A DNA stretch of 64,000 nucleotides from CBDBND01 sp965262665 (GCA_965262665.1 CBDHFR010000003.1:744001-808000), one strand, 5' to 3'. Shown: positions 1 through 10,333, numbered from the stretch's first letter. Made by a program: numbers and translations. Notes: generated from the sequence alone by a model not told the origin.

Positions 1-316
1 TGCTCGAAATCAAACCGGACAGCGGATGATGTTTGGCGTTGAAGTCGGGCGAGCCGCGCATGGTTTTTGAGGTCAACTCGAAGGGGGTTCCGGCCAGGTG
101 ATAGGGCAGACCCGTCTCGGGGTTGATATGCACTTCTGCGTCCACCGGCTGCCACCCGGCATCGTGATGGGCGATGACATAGCGCACTGCCGGGTCGTCC
201 ACCTGATCAAACTGTTCATTGCCAAAGGCCTCGGCCAGTTTGTTAGCGAAAGCCGTGTGCTGGTCCATGGTCATAACAAAACGCTCAGACCCATCCGGAT
301 TGTCTTGCACGATCAT
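1..316 (-). CDS. DUF3891 family protein, 3' end outside window
   Basis: A minus-strand frame opens with ATG at 316 and stays open to the window edge (105 codons). The N-terminus reads MIVQDNPDGSERFVMT, followed by a helix-like stretch with DQHTAFANKLAEAFGN and then IAHHDAGWQ and INPETGLPYH. The spaced His-His-Asp-x-Gly-Trp and the Pro-x-x-Gly-x-Pro segment fit the DUF3891 family, whose biochemical role is not known. It is transcribed away from mutS with about 120 bases between the two starts. The family call is from memory of the motif pattern; the missing C-terminus cannot be judged. Confidence 0.65.
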   Translation of the reverse strand, partial: MIVQDNPDGSERFVMTMDQHTAFANKLAEAFGNEQFDQVDDPAVRYVIAHHDAGWQPVDAEVHINPETGLPYHLAGTPFELTSKTMRGSPDFNAKHHPLSGLISS

Positions 317-439
317 GCTGTGCTGTCCCTGTTCAGACAAAGCTCATGCGCAGTGAACCAAAGGGTATCACAAGAGTGTCACGCCTAGCCTCTCATATCC
401 GTTCCCGAACGACCGGCGCTGGGGTAATCTCTCCCGGCT

Positions 440-2962
440 GTGCCTGACGAATCCTATCCTTCCGCTGTAAAACCCGCAGCCAAAGAACCACTGGCCAAAG
501 AACCACTGGCCAAAGACCCGCCGGACAATGGGGCGAAGCCGCCTGCAAAATCCGGTGTGACGCCGATGATGACCCAGTACCTGGCCATCAAGCACGACTA
601 TCCAGAAGCCCTGTTGTTTTACCGCATGGGTGATTTCTACGAGCTGTTTTTTGATGACGCCAAACAAGCCGCAGCAGCGCTCGATATTGCCCTGACCAAA
701 CGGGGGCACCATGCGGGTGAAGACATTCCCATGTGCGGCGCGCCGGTTCATTCCCATGAGAACTATCTATCGCGTCTCATTCGCAAAGGATTCAAAGTCG
801 CCGTTTGCGAACAATTGGAAGACCCGTCTGAAGCCAAAAAACGCGGTGTAAAAGCGGTGGTCAAACGCGATGTCGTCCGTCTGATCACACTGGGTACCAT
901 CACCGAAGACGCCCTCTTGGATGCGCGGTCCCACAACGCGCTGGTCGCTGTAACCAAAGCTGAAGGAAAACTCGGTCTCGCCTGGGTCGATGTGTCGACC
1001 GGTGATGCCCAAGCGCAACCCATTCAAGCAACGGGCCTGGCAGCGGCTCTGGCCCGCCTCCAGCCCGGTGAAATTCTGATCTCGGATTTGTTGGTTGAGG
1101 CAGACCCGGTTGCCGGTGCGGGGCAAGACTGGGATGAATGTTTGACCATTTTGCCTGCCGTTCGATTCGATTCCGAAAACGCCCGCAAACGACTTGAAGA
1201 TCTCTACGGCGTTTCCACACTGGATGCGTTCGGTCCGTTTTGCCGCGCTGAGATCGCCGCCCTCGGGGCTCTCGCTGACTACAGACCCAGAAAAGCCGCA
1301 TGCCCCGGCTCAAAACACCGAGCCAGGTGACCGGCGGCGCGATCATGGAAATCGACGCAGCGACGCGGCGTAACCTGGAACTCACCTGCACCTTGTCGGG
1401 CGAACGCAACGGCATGCTGCTCAGTGTCATCGATGCCACCCGCACCGGCGCCGGTGCCCGGCTGCTGGCCAGTCGGCTCGCCGCCCCGTTGACCGATCCC
1501 GTGATCATCACCAACCGGTTGGACCAGGTGTCCGTTCTGGTGGATTGCCCCGACCGGCGCTCAGCCATACGGGATGCGTTGAGCGAAACCCCCGATATGG
1601 AGCGGGCGCTGAACCGCATCGCCCTCGGCCGCGGTGGTCCGCGTGACCTTTCAGCCATCCGCACGGCGTTGTTTCACGTGCCCCAACTGAAACAAGCGGT
1701 CAGCGCCGCGGTGGACGAAGCGGCCCTCGATGTTCGCGACGATCCGTACCAGACAATCCAAAAACTCTTGGTGAACACCGCGTCCTGTTCGAACGATTGA
1801 CCCGCGCTCTAGATGACGAGCTCCCAATGTTAACCCGCGACGGCGGGTTCGTCCGGCCCGGCTACGACGCCACGCTTGATGAATTACGCGGCCTCAGGGA
1901 CAACAGCCGTAAAAGCATTGCCGCCTTGCAAAACCGCTACGCCGAGGAGACGGCTGTTCAATCCTTAAAAGTGCGTCACAACAATGTGCTGGGGTATTAC
2001 GTGGAAGTGCCCGCCCGGCACGGCGATACACTACTGGCTACAAGCACGGAGTCCCAAGGTGGCAAACCGCGTTCATTCACCGCCAGACCATGGCCAATGC
2101 CATGCGGTTCACCACCGTTGAGTTGGGAGATCTGGAAGATCGCATCCGTGCCGCCGCCGACAAAGCGCTTGCCCTTGAACTAGAATTGTTCCAAATCTTG
2201 GTCGATGAATTATTGGAACGGGGTGACGCCATAGCTCTAGCGGCCAAAGCCCAAGCTGAAATCGATGTGGCGGCCGCGCTGGCCCATGTGGCGGTGGAAC
2301 GGCGCTACGTCCGTCCACACATTGAGGATAGCACCGCATTCGAAGTTCGTGGTGGCCGGCATCCGGTGGTTGAAGCAGCGTTGGTCGCTGACGCCGGGGC
2401 CGGGTTCGTTGCCAATGACTGTGTCCTTGAAATCGATTCGGCAACGCAAGAAGACGAAACATTCGGATGGTTGTGGCTTATCACCGGTCCCAACATGGCG
2501 GGCAAGTCTACGTTCCTGCGTCAAAACGCGCTCATCGCCATTCTGGCGCAAATGGGATCCTTTGTTCCCGCCGATGATGCCCAAATCGGCATTGTCGATC
2601 GCCTGTTCTCGCGGGTGGGGGCCGCCGATAATCTGGCCCGCGGCCGGCCCACCTTTATAGTGGAAATGGTCGAGACGGCCGCGATCCTCAATCAGGCGAC
2701 GGATCGCTCGCTGGTCATTCTCGATGAAATCGGCCGCGGCACCGCCACCTTTGATGGTCTCTCCATCGCCTGGGCCGTGCTTGAATACCTGCACGATGTC
2801 GGCCGCTGCCGCGCACTGTTCGCCACCCATTATCACGAACTGACGTCGTTGGCGGACAAGTTGAAGGCGCTCGCCCCCCATCACATGCGGGTCAAGGATT
2901 GGCACGGAGAGATCGTGTTTCTCCATGAAGTGGCCCCGGGGCGGCGGATCGCTCCTACGGCA
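440..2962 (+). pseudogene. mutS: mutS, DNA mismatch repair ATPase, frameshifted and truncated by IS
   Basis: MutS recognises base mismatches and small loops and recruits MutL. All regions up to the ATPase are recognisable. The mismatch-binding domain has the F-Y-E motif (MGDFYELFF, near 640). The Walker A GPNMAGKST is near 2488 and Walker B LVILDEIGRG near 2710, followed by ATHYHELT. The gene runs through four frames. The first break near 1280 fits loss of a tandem CTAC. The second is one G lost at 1770-1771, and the third is one base lost near 2063-2068. The fourth is one G lost from a run at 2938-2941, where EVAPGAADRSYGI would otherwise read on. At about 2960 the sequence passes into a truncated IS630 transposase, so the last part, including the helix-turn-helix and dimerisation end, is absent. 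The GTG start at 440 adds a low-complexity N-terminus with repeated LAKEP; a later start (GTG before TPMMTQYL) is possible. Functional loss is nearly certain unless several reading errors coincide. Confidence 0.93.
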
Positions 2963-3590
2963 TCGTACCGGCGCGGCCCTTCTTCATCGGCAGGCCGGGT
3001 TGGGTGCGGTCGAGAGCCTGGATCTGCGACTTCTCATCAACCGACAGCACCACGGCATGGGCCGGCGGGTCGACATACAAGCCGACGATATCCGTGAGCT
3101 TCTCGGCAAAGGCGGGATCATTGGAGAGCTTGAAGTGCCGCCAGCGGTGCGGGCTGAGGCCATGGGCCTTCCAGATCGCCTGGACCGTCGCCGCCGCGAC
3201 GCCAGCAACCTTCGCCATCGCGCGCAGCGTCCAGTGGGTCGCCTCGTGCGGCGGCGCTTGCTGGGTCAGGCGGACGATCTCGGCGACGCGCTCCGGCGGG
3301 ATCGGCGCTTTGCCAGGCGGACGGGACTTGTCGCGAAGCAAGCCGTTGACACCCTCGTGCATGAACCGCTCCTGCCAGCGCCACACGCAGGTCTTGGACT
3401 TGCCGGTCGCGCGCATGATCGCCGAAGTGCCGAGCCCCGCGTCGGTCTTCAGGATGATCCGCGCCCGCCAGAGGTGTTTCTGCGCGCTCTTCGGGTCCGC
3501 GACGATCGCTTGCAATCGCTGACGGTCGCCAGACGTGACAGTAAAATGGATGCCGGTACGCATCGCACAGACTCGCATGACACCGCACAA
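2955..3590 (-). pseudogene. IS630-family transposase, 3' truncated
   Basis: The frame carries an N-terminal helix-turn-helix region (GTSAIMRATGKSKTCVWRW) and the start of the DDE domain (VVLSVDEKSQIQALDR), which holds the first catalytic Asp. It stops right after KKGRAGTM, where a normal element would continue for more than 100 residues with the second Asp and the final acid. The break abuts mutS codons at about 2960. The likely start is the ATG at 3563 (MRTGIHFTV) rather than 3590. No inverted-repeat partner or TA duplication is visible at the mutS side. A deletion starting inside the element and removing the end of mutS is therefore the simplest reading. This lineage differs from the other IS630 elements in the window. 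Confidence 0.85.
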
Positions 3591-3726
3591 TACGGAATCC
3601 CAAAGCGGACCCTTTCGTTCCGGTCAATCCACTAGCGGACAGCGCCGAATGACCCCATATAAGAGATAATCTGTTAGATTGGTCCACGCTGTACGATTTT
3701 CAGCGGCAAGAGATGGGAGGCCCGTT

Positions 3727-4116
3727 ATGGCCTATTCCTTTAACGACGACCGGCCCAACCCACCGGCGATTGTGCGCATACTCAATTTTATGGGCTGGAC
3801 CAGCATTCTCGGCTGCATCTGCGGCGTCATGCTGGCGTTCTCCGGCTATGACTGGGTCAATGACCTCTACGCCATGCTTGGATCGGGCGTGTCCATCATC
3901 TTAGGCATATTGTTCATCGGACAAGCGAAGACCCTTGAGGCCCTCACTATTCTCAATGCGCGGATGAAATCGCGGTTCGCCATGGAAGGCTTAACCACCG
4001 GGTCTACTGCCTTGGGTGAATCAACCAAGACACCACCAATCATTCCGCAAAAGAAGGAACGGGTGGTCAAAGTGCCCGACGAACTTGTCCGTCAATCCGG
4101 GTTGCGCACCCGCTGA
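3727..4116 (+). CDS. small two-helix membrane protein, unknown function
   Basis: The ATG at 3727 follows a good ribosome binding site (GGGAGG at about 3717) and gives 129 residues. Two hydrophobic segments (ILNFMGWTSILGCICGVMLA and LGSGVSIILGILFIG) predict a hairpin in the inner membrane. A charged C-terminal tail with KKERVVKVPDELV follows. I do not recognise a family. It lies between the IS remnant and glnD. The 110 bases upstream may hold its promoter, but none was firmly identified. Composition resembles the neighbours. Confidence 0.65.
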   Translation: MAYSFNDDRPNPPAIVRILNFMGWTSILGCICGVMLAFSGYDWVNDLYAMLGSGVSIILGILFIGQAKTLEALTILNARMKSRFAMEGLTTGSTALGESTKTPPIIPQKKERVVKVPDELVRQSGLRTR

Positions 4117-4167
4117 CTCCTGTTGCCGGCGGACGCAACCGTCCGATCCGGACCGTAGCAGTCAAAA

Positions 4168-6996
4168 GTGCGACTGCGTATAGTCGGGCCTAATCGCGAA
4201 AGTCGGCCGGTGAAAAAAATACTCTCCCCCCGCTTGATCATTGACCGCCGAGCTTTGCTCGGACGGCTGGAGACGCGCACTGGCAGTGAAGTTTTCGATG
4301 CCGATGTACGCACAATTCTCCTGGACGAAATCAAGAATTCACTTGAATCAGGACGGAACGAAATTCGCCGCCGTTTGGAAAACGGAGAAAGCTTAGGGGC
4401 TGAAACCGTCGCCGAACTGTCATTCCTAACAGATCAATGTCTTCGCATTATTTTCGATTTTGCATCGGCGCGGGTGTTTAAGCGCGGCGTGCCCACCATG
4501 GGAGAGAAACTGAGTCTGCTGGCGGTCGGCGGTTATGGCCGCGGCGAATTGGCACCTGGGTCCGACCTGGACCTGTTGTTTCTCCTGCCTTACAAGCAAA
4601 CACCGTTTACCGAAAATCTCGTCGAATACATGCTCTATGTGCTGTGGGATCTCGGTTTCAAAGTCGGCCATGCGGTGCGCACCGTAGACGACAATATCAA
4701 CCAAGCCCGCAATGACATGACCATTCGCACGGCGCTCCTGGAAGCACGGTGGATTTGGGGCGATCAACAATTGGCTCATACCTTTCAAGACCGCTTCCGC
4801 AATGATGTGGTCGAAGGCACCGGCATGTCTTTTGTCGAAGCCAAGCTGTTGGAACGGGACGTGCGGCACGAACGGCTTGGCGACAGCCGCTACGTGCTCG
4901 AACCCAACGTCAAAGAAGACAAAGGCGGCCTGAGGGACCTGCATACCTTGATGTGGATTTCCCGTTATCTGTACGGCACCTCTGACATTCAGGATCTAGT
5001 CGACCGCGGTGTCATCTATCCTGATGCCGCGACCCGGTTTCGCAAGGTGCACAACTTTCTGTGGACCGTCCGCTGTCACATCCATTACTTGACCGGTCGC
5101 GCGGATAACCGTCTGGCGTTCGATCTCCAACCCCGCATTGCTGAACGCATGGGCTATACGGATCATGCCGGCGGCAGTGCTGTGGAACGACTCATGAAGC
5201 ACTACTTCCTGATTGCCAAGGATGTAGGTGATCTCACCCGTATCTTTGCTGCCGTTCTTGAAGAGAAAGAACGCCGTAAACCGTTCCTGCGGCTACCCAA
5301 GGCGCTGAGACGGAAAACGTTGGAAGGCTTTGTTGTCGAAGGTGGGCGTATTTCCGTGGCCGATGACGATGCCTTCAAAAAAGATCCTGGCAAACTCTTG
5401 CGCATATTCCATGTCGCCCAGGACAACGGATTGGATTTTCATCCCCGGGCGTTGGAATTGATCACACGTAATGTTCAACGGGTCCCACAAATCAGAAACA
5501 ACCCCGAAGCCAATCAACTGTTTCTCGATATCCTCACCTGTGAAACGGGACCCGAATCCACGCTACGTCTGTTGAACGAAGCTGGGGTGTTTGGGCGATT
5601 TATTCCCGATTTCGGCCGGGTTGTGGCGCAAATGCAGTTCGACATGTACCACGTTTACACCACCGATGAGCATACCATCCGGGCCATCGGCATTCTCCAT
5701 GGCATCGAAACCAGGAAGTTGGCGGACAAGCTGCCCATTGCCACCGAAGTGGTCGATAAAATTCAATCCCGTCGCGCTTTATACGTGGCCGTTCTGCTGC
5801 ACGACATTGCCAAGGGCCGGGGTGGTGATCATTCGGAGATCGGCGCCGATATCGCACTCACTCTATGTCCGCGTCTGGGTATGTCGGTAGAAGAAACGGA
5901 AACCGTCAGCTGGCTGGTGTTGAAACATCTGTTGATGAGCAACACGGCCTTCAAACGCGATCTCGATGACCCGAAGACCATTACCGATTTTTGTGAAGAG
6001 GTGCAGTCGCCGGAGCGCTTGAAACTGCTTTTGGTGCTTACCTGCGCAGACATTCGAGCGGTCGGCCCTAAGGCGTGGAACGACTGGAAAGCGACCCTGT
6101 TGCGCGAGCTATATAGCCGCGCGGACGAACGCATGTCCGGCGCTGAGAGCACAACACCGTTGGATATGCGGGTCGAGCATGCCCGTCAGGAACTCGACGA
6201 TCGCCTGGTTGACTGGCCGAGCAAGGCCCGTGAGGATTTTGTTACCTCCGGCTCCCCAGCCTACTGGGTGACGTACGACACCGATACCCACGAACGCCAT
6301 GCCCGCTTTATTCGCGCAGCTAATGACGGCGATCAATCTATCGCCATCACGTTTAATGTGGATAAGGCCAAAGCGATCACCGAAATGTTGATCTATACGC
6401 CCGATCATCCGGGACTGTTCGCCAAAATTGCCAGGGCTTTGTCCATGTCCAACGTCTCTGTGGTAGATGCTAAAATCCTCACGTTGTCCAACGGAATGGC
6501 CTTGGACACGTTCACAATTCAAGACTTTGACCGCACCGCAATTTCATCAGAGACAAAATTGAAACGCATCAAGTCCCGTGTCGTAGCCGCCCTGGAAGAC
6601 CGGCTCAAACTTGATCGGGAACTGAAAGAAGCTCACGCGCGCTCAGCCAGCCGATACCGAGCGCTAGAACTACCGCCAAGGGTTATTATCGACAATTCAG
6701 CTTCAAAGCTGTTCAGCGTGATCGAAATCAACGGGCATGACCGGCCGGGTTTCCTATCTGACGTGACCAAAGTCATCACTGATCTTGGTTTGCAAATCGG
6801 ATCAGCGCACATATCCACGTATGGCGAACGGGCGGTCGACGTGTTCTATGTCAAAGATATCTTTGGCATGAAGGTGGAGAACGAAAGCAAGATCCGCCAA
6901 ATCCGCGATGCCCTCAATCAGGCGCTGGGTGTGGCTGACGAATTCTCAGTTCGCCGGCCGGAGACCAAATCACTGGCTTCTGCTGCTGCCGAATAA
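4168..6996 (+). CDS. glnD: bifunctional [protein-PII] uridylyltransferase / uridylyl-removing enzyme
   Basis: GlnD senses glutamine and adds or removes UMP on PII proteins, the top of the nitrogen-regulation cascade. All parts are visible in 942 residues, the usual length. The nucleotidyltransferase motif GGYGRGELAPGSDLD is near residue 120. The HD-phosphohydrolase motif LLHDIAKGRGGDH is near 543. Two ACT domains begin near 741 (YTPDHPGLFAKI) and 853 (NGHDRPGFLSDV). The start is GTG at 4168; GTG at 4210 (VKKILSPRL) is an alternative with little effect. mutS-glnD-murJ order is common in alphaproteobacteria. The frame is intact over 2.8 kb, in contrast to the broken mutS. Confidence 0.97.
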   Translation: MRLRIVGPNRESRPVKKILSPRLIIDRRALLGRLETRTGSEVFDADVRTILLDEIKNSLESGRNEIRRRLENGESLGAETVAELSFLTDQCLRIIFDFASARVFKRGVPTMGEKLSLLAVGGYGRGELAPGSDLDLLFLLPYKQTPFTENLVEYMLYVLWDLGFKVGHAVRTVDDNINQARNDMTIRTALLEARWIWGDQQLAHTFQDRFRNDVVEGTGMSFVEAKLLERDVRHERLGDSRYVLEPNVKEDKGGLRDLHTLMWISRYLYGTSDIQDLVDRGVIYPDAATRFRKVHNFLWTVRCHIHYLTGRADNRLAFDLQPRIAERMGYTDHAGGSAVERLMKHYFLIAKDVGDLTRIFAAVLEEKERRKPFLRLPKALRRKTLEGFVVEGGRISVADDDAFKKDPGKLLRIFHVAQDNGLDFHPRALELITRNVQRVPQIRNNPEANQLFLDILTCETGPESTLRLLNEAGVFGRFIPDFGRVVAQMQFDMYHVYTTDEHTIRAIGILHGIETRKLADKLPIATEVVDKIQSRRALYVAVLLHDIAKGRGGDHSEIGADIALTLCPRLGMSVEETETVSWLVLKHLLMSNTAFKRDLDDPKTITDFCEEVQSPERLKLLLVLTCADIRAVGPKAWNDWKATLLRELYSRADERMSGAESTTPLDMRVEHARQELDDRLVDWPSKAREDFVTSGSPAYWVTYDTDTHERHARFIRAANDGDQSIAITFNVDKAKAITEMLIYTPDHPGLFAKIARALSMSNVSVVDAKILTLSNGMALDTFTIQDFDRTAISSETKLKRIKSRVVAALEDRLKLDRELKEAHARSASRYRALELPPRVIIDNSASKLFSVIEINGHDRPGFLSDVTKVITDLGLQIGSAHISTYGERAVDVFYVKDIFGMKVENESKIRQIRDALNQALGVADEFSVRRPETKSLASAAAE

Positions 6997-6997
6997 C

Positions 6998-7528
6998 GTG
7001 AGCGCACCGCTTTCCTCCCTCCTTAAAAAACTCACGGGCGGCGACCGGCGGCAGATCGGCCAGTCCAACACAATCGTCCAAACCGTATTGAAAAAACCAG
7101 TGCTGTTTGACGAGCTGTTTTCGGGGCTGACCATCGACGACCCGCTGGTACGTATGCGTGCCGCTGATGCGGCGGAGAAAATTACCCGCGACAATCCCGA
7201 TCTGTTACAACCCCACAAAAAAGCGGTGTTACACATTTTAGAGTCCACAACCGAACAGGAAGTGGCCTGGCACGTGGCCGCGATGGCGCCCCGGTTGCGC
7301 TTAAGCAAAAAGGAATGCGCCCGCGTGCGCACCATTCTTGAGTCCTACCTCAACGCCCCGAGCCGCATTCAACGGGTGATGGCTTTGCAGGGACTGGTCG
7401 ACCTCACAGCACAAGACCCGTCGCTTCTCCCTGAGGTCAAACGGACGGTGTCAGCAGCCCTCAAAACCGGTGCGCCCTCGGCGCGAGCGCGAGCGCGCAG
7501 GCTCAAGGAGCAGCTTGACCAGCTGTAA
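6998..7528 (+). CDS. HEAT-repeat-like helical protein, unknown function
   Basis: GTG at 6998 lies one base after the glnD stop and gives 176 residues (VSAPLSSLLKKLTGGDRR). An upstream in-frame start would run deep into glnD and is unlikely. The protein reads as repeated helix pairs. DPLVRMRAADAAEKITRDNP is a typical HEAT repeat, and further repeats lie around EVAWHVAAMAPRL and IQRVMALQGLVDLTAQDP. Such scaffolds bind proteins. The tight spacing implies translation with glnD. The repeat call is by eye; no partner can be named. Confidence 0.7.
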   Translation: MSAPLSSLLKKLTGGDRRQIGQSNTIVQTVLKKPVLFDELFSGLTIDDPLVRMRAADAAEKITRDNPDLLQPHKKAVLHILESTTEQEVAWHVAAMAPRLRLSKKECARVRTILESYLNAPSRIQRVMALQGLVDLTAQDPSLLPEVKRTVSAALKTGAPSARARARRLKEQLDQL

Positions 7529-7622
7529 TCTCAAGCGTTGGCCACCCAGACACGGTTGCCCCGGAGCCGCCATACCTTCGCCGCCCCTTTGCCCCTTTGT
7601 TCTGGTGGGTTAAACACCTGCC

Positions 7623-9239
7623 ATGCCGTCTTCCTCAGCGTCGTCTCACCCTACTTTATTGCGTGCCTTTGCCACCGTTGGCGGCATGACCCTGATCAGC
7701 CGCATCACCGGGTTCGCCCGCGACATCCTCATCGCCGGTGTGCTCGGGGCCGGGCTGGCGGCAGACGCCTTTCTCATCGCCTTTCAGTTTCCCAACCTGT
7801 TCCGCCGCCTTTTTGCCGAAGGCGCGTTCTCCGCCGGCTTCGTGCCCATTTTTTCCGAGATTCTAGAACAGGAGGGTCGGGACAAAGCCCGCCGCTTTGC
7901 CGAAGACGCCTTTGCCGTGTTGGCCACGGCGCTGCTGATCTTCGTGCTCGTCATGGTCATCGCCATGCCGGTGGCCCTATACGCCATCGCGCCTGGCTTT
8001 GATCGCATTCCCGGACAGATGGAACGGGCCACGGATCTGGCCCGCATCGCCTTTCCCTATTTGCTATTCATTTCTTTGGTGTCTCTACAGTCGGGCGTGT
8101 TGAACGCTTTGGACCGCTTTGCTGCCGCCGCGGCTACACCCATACTCTTGAACCTGACACTGATTTCGGCCGTTCTGTTTGCCTTGGCTACCGATGCCGA
8201 AGCAGCCCACGCCCTGGCTTGGGGCGTGTCCTTGGCCGGGGTGATTCAATTTATTTGGCTCACTTGGCGAGTCCGTGCTGCTGGCATGCCGTTGACGTTG
8301 CGCCGGCCGAAGATCAATCCACGGGTCAAACAATTACTGTTGCGCATTCTTCCCGTTGTGTTTGGCGCCAGCCTTTATCAGCTCAATCTATTGGTCGACA
8401 AAATCATCGCCACTCTAGTCGCCGTCGGCGCGGTGTCCTGGCTCTACTTTGCCGACCGGGTCAATCAGCTGCCGTTGGGAGTAATCGGTGTCGGCATCGG
8501 CGTTGCTTTGTTGCCCATGCTGACCCGCTCCATTCAGGGCGGGTATGAAGACGATGCCCTCGCCACCCAAAACCGCGCCATTGAAATCAGCCTGGTGCTG
8601 ACCCTGCCCGCCACCGTAGGCATCTTTGTACTGGCGGAACCCATTACTGCCGTATTGTACGAACGCGGTGCCTTCACCGCCACCGACCGGGCCGCCGTCG
8701 GTGCCGCCTTGGCCGCCTTTGTGTCCGGCTTGCCCGCCTATGTGTTGATCAAAGCCTTGGCGCCCGGCTTCTTCGGCCGCCAGGACACGGCCACGCCGGT
8801 CAAGATTTCTGTCATGGCCATGGTGGTCAACATCGTCTTGAACCTCATCCTGATGGGTCCGCTGGGTCATGTGGGCATTGCCGTGGCGACCGCCATTTCA
8901 GCCTGGCTCAATGCGGGTGTGCTCGGATACGTGTTGATGCGCCGCGGCCAATTGGTTTCGGACCAGCGATTGTCACACCGCCTGCCACGGATCATAGGTG
9001 CGTCCGCGTTGATGGGTCTTGCCGTGTGGGGTGCCTGCGTCGGACTGCAACGCGTATTCGGGCCGCTGTTTGGTACCGATGGCACCGCCGCCGCCGCCGA
9101 ATTGCCGCGGGCGGTTGCTTTGACCGCTCTCATCGCCCTCGGCGTGGTGGTCTATATGGTCTCGGTGCTGGCGCTGGGCGGTGCAGCGCTATCCGATCTT
9201 AAGAGTTTGCGCCGCCGTTCGGATGCGACGTCACCTTGA
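7623..9239 (+). CDS. murJ: lipid II flippase MurJ (MviN)
   Basis: MurJ moves lipid II across the inner membrane for peptidoglycan synthesis. The 538-residue protein has the family N-terminus (LISRITGFARDILIAGVLGAG), then AFQFPNLFRRLFAEGAFSAGFVP. About 14 hydrophobic segments continue to the C-terminus. ALAPGFFGRQDTATPVK in the second half is also a family hallmark. It follows the HEAT-like gene by 94 bases and precedes trpS, an order often seen in Rhodospirillales. The frame is intact and nothing is unusual. Confidence 0.96.
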   Translation: MPSSSASSHPTLLRAFATVGGMTLISRITGFARDILIAGVLGAGLAADAFLIAFQFPNLFRRLFAEGAFSAGFVPIFSEILEQEGRDKARRFAEDAFAVLATALLIFVLVMVIAMPVALYAIAPGFDRIPGQMERATDLARIAFPYLLFISLVSLQSGVLNALDRFAAAAATPILLNLTLISAVLFALATDAEAAHALAWGVSLAGVIQFIWLTWRVRAAGMPLTLRRPKINPRVKQLLLRILPVVFGASLYQLNLLVDKIIATLVAVGAVSWLYFADRVNQLPLGVIGVGIGVALLPMLTRSIQGGYEDDALATQNRAIEISLVLTLPATVGIFVLAEPITAVLYERGAFTATDRAAVGAALAAFVSGLPAYVLIKALAPGFFGRQDTATPVKISVMAMVVNIVLNLILMGPLGHVGIAVATAISAWLNAGVLGYVLMRRGQLVSDQRLSHRLPRIIGASALMGLAVWGACVGLQRVFGPLFGTDGTAAAAELPRAVALTALIALGVVVYMVSVLALGGAALSDLKSLRRRSDATSP

Positions 9240-9246
9240 CCAACTC

Positions 9247-9267
9247 CGGGGGGTGGGCTATCCCCCG
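9247..9267 (+). terminator. possible weak terminator hairpin between murJ and trpS
   Basis: CGGGGG at 9247-9252 can pair with CCCCCG at 9262-9267 across a nine-base loop, just after the murJ stop. There is no immediate T-run, only TTTTC some 13 bases later, so intrinsic termination would be inefficient. Confidence 0.25.
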
Positions 9268-9313
9268 CGCCTAATCTGACTTTTCTTCAACCGCGCGGCA
9301 TACGGCTTCATCC

Positions 9314-10327
9314 ATGGCGTTTCCCACCAACCGCATTCTGTCGGGCATTCAGCCCACGGGCAATCTGCATCTCGGCAACTACTTGGGCGCCATGAAAAAT
9401 TGGGTTGCCATGCAGAGCGATTACGAATGCCTGTTCTGCATCGTCGATCTCCATGCCATCACCGCTTGGCCTGATTTGGATGACCTCGCCCAAGTGTCGC
9501 GGGAAGTGGCGGCGGGGATGATTGCGTCGGGCATCGACCCGGAGCAGAGCACCCTATTTATTCAGTCTCATGTGCCGGCGCACGCGCAGCTGGCTTGGCT
9601 GTTCAATTGCGTCACCCGTTTGGGTTGGCTCAACCGCATGACCCAGTTCAAGGACAAGGTGGGTAAGAATAAGGAGAAAGCCTCATCGGGTTTGATGGTT
9701 TACCCCAACCTGATGGCGGCGGATATTCTGGTTTACAAAGCCACCCACGTGCCCGTTGGCGAAGATCAGAAACAGCATCTGGAATTGTGCCGGGACATCG
9801 CCCAAAAGTTCAATGTGGACACCGGCAAAGAGGTCTTTCCCATGCCAGAGCCGGTGATCCGCGGGCCCGGCACCCGAGTGATGAGCCTGCGCGACGGGAC
9901 GCGCAAGATGTCCAAGTCCGACGCCTCGGACATGACCCGCATCAATTTGACCGACAGCGCCGATACCATTGCCGATAAAATCAAACGGGCTAAGACAGAC
10001 CCAGACGCTTTGCCGGACTCCGCTGAAGGTTTAAGCGACCGTCCCGAAGCCACCAACTTGATCAATATCTATGCCGCGCTCGCCGACCAATCCATCGATG
10101 ACGTGGTGCCGGAATTCGCCGGGCAGGGTTTCGGGGTGTTCAAGCCCAAACTGGCCAAGCTGGCGGTGGCCAAGCTGGGCCCCATCAATGCGCGCATGAC
10201 TGAACTGTTATCTGACCCGCCGGAACTGGATCGCTTGCTCAGCGCCGGTGCCGACAAAGCCAACGCCCTAGCCATGCCGATTTTACAAGAGGCTTACGAG
10301 GCGGTCGGGTTTTTACAGCGGGGGTAA
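9314..10327 (+). CDS. trpS: tryptophan-tRNA ligase
   Basis: This class I synthetase charges tRNA-Trp. The HIGH-type motif GNLHLGN lies at residues 16-22 and the KMSKS motif (RKMSKSDAS) near residue 198. Between them are the dimer and tryptophan-pocket segments (QSHVPAHAQLAWLFNC, THVPVGEDQKQHLEL). The length of 337 residues is normal. The ATG at 9314 starts MAFPTNRILSGIQPTG, the usual N-terminus. No leader peptide or T-box is visible in the 74 bases upstream. Confidence 0.98.
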   Translation: MAFPTNRILSGIQPTGNLHLGNYLGAMKNWVAMQSDYECLFCIVDLHAITAWPDLDDLAQVSREVAAGMIASGIDPEQSTLFIQSHVPAHAQLAWLFNCVTRLGWLNRMTQFKDKVGKNKEKASSGLMVYPNLMAADILVYKATHVPVGEDQKQHLELCRDIAQKFNVDTGKEVFPMPEPVIRGPGTRVMSLRDGTRKMSKSDASDMTRINLTDSADTIADKIKRAKTDPDALPDSAEGLSDRPEATNLINIYAALADQSIDDVVPEFAGQGFGVFKPKLAKLAVAKLGPINARMTELLSDPPELDRLLSAGADKANALAMPILQEAYEAVGFLQRG

Positions 10328-10333
10328 TCGCTC

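Noticed and set aside
98..388. Plus-strand ORF of 96 codons at the window start
   Set aside because: It lies opposite the DUF3891 gene, whose frame has recognisable motifs.
455..520. Tandem 15-base repeat at the start of mutS (GAACCACTGGCCAAA)
   Set aside because: It encodes a repeated LAKEP in a low-complexity N-terminus; two units only, no sign of a functional repeat array.
2237..2926. 229-codon minus-strand ORF opposite mutS
   Set aside because: It is antisense to the MutS ATPase domain, with no plausible protein features.
440..2962. Programmed frameshifting as an explanation for the mutS frames
   Set aside because: There are four separate frame changes, and the C-terminus is missing altogether; programmed shifts do not occur in this family.
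6908..6997. Upstream extension of the HEAT-like protein
   Set aside because: The extra 30 codons lie in the glnD reading frame region; the GTG at 6998 starts exactly after the glnD stop.
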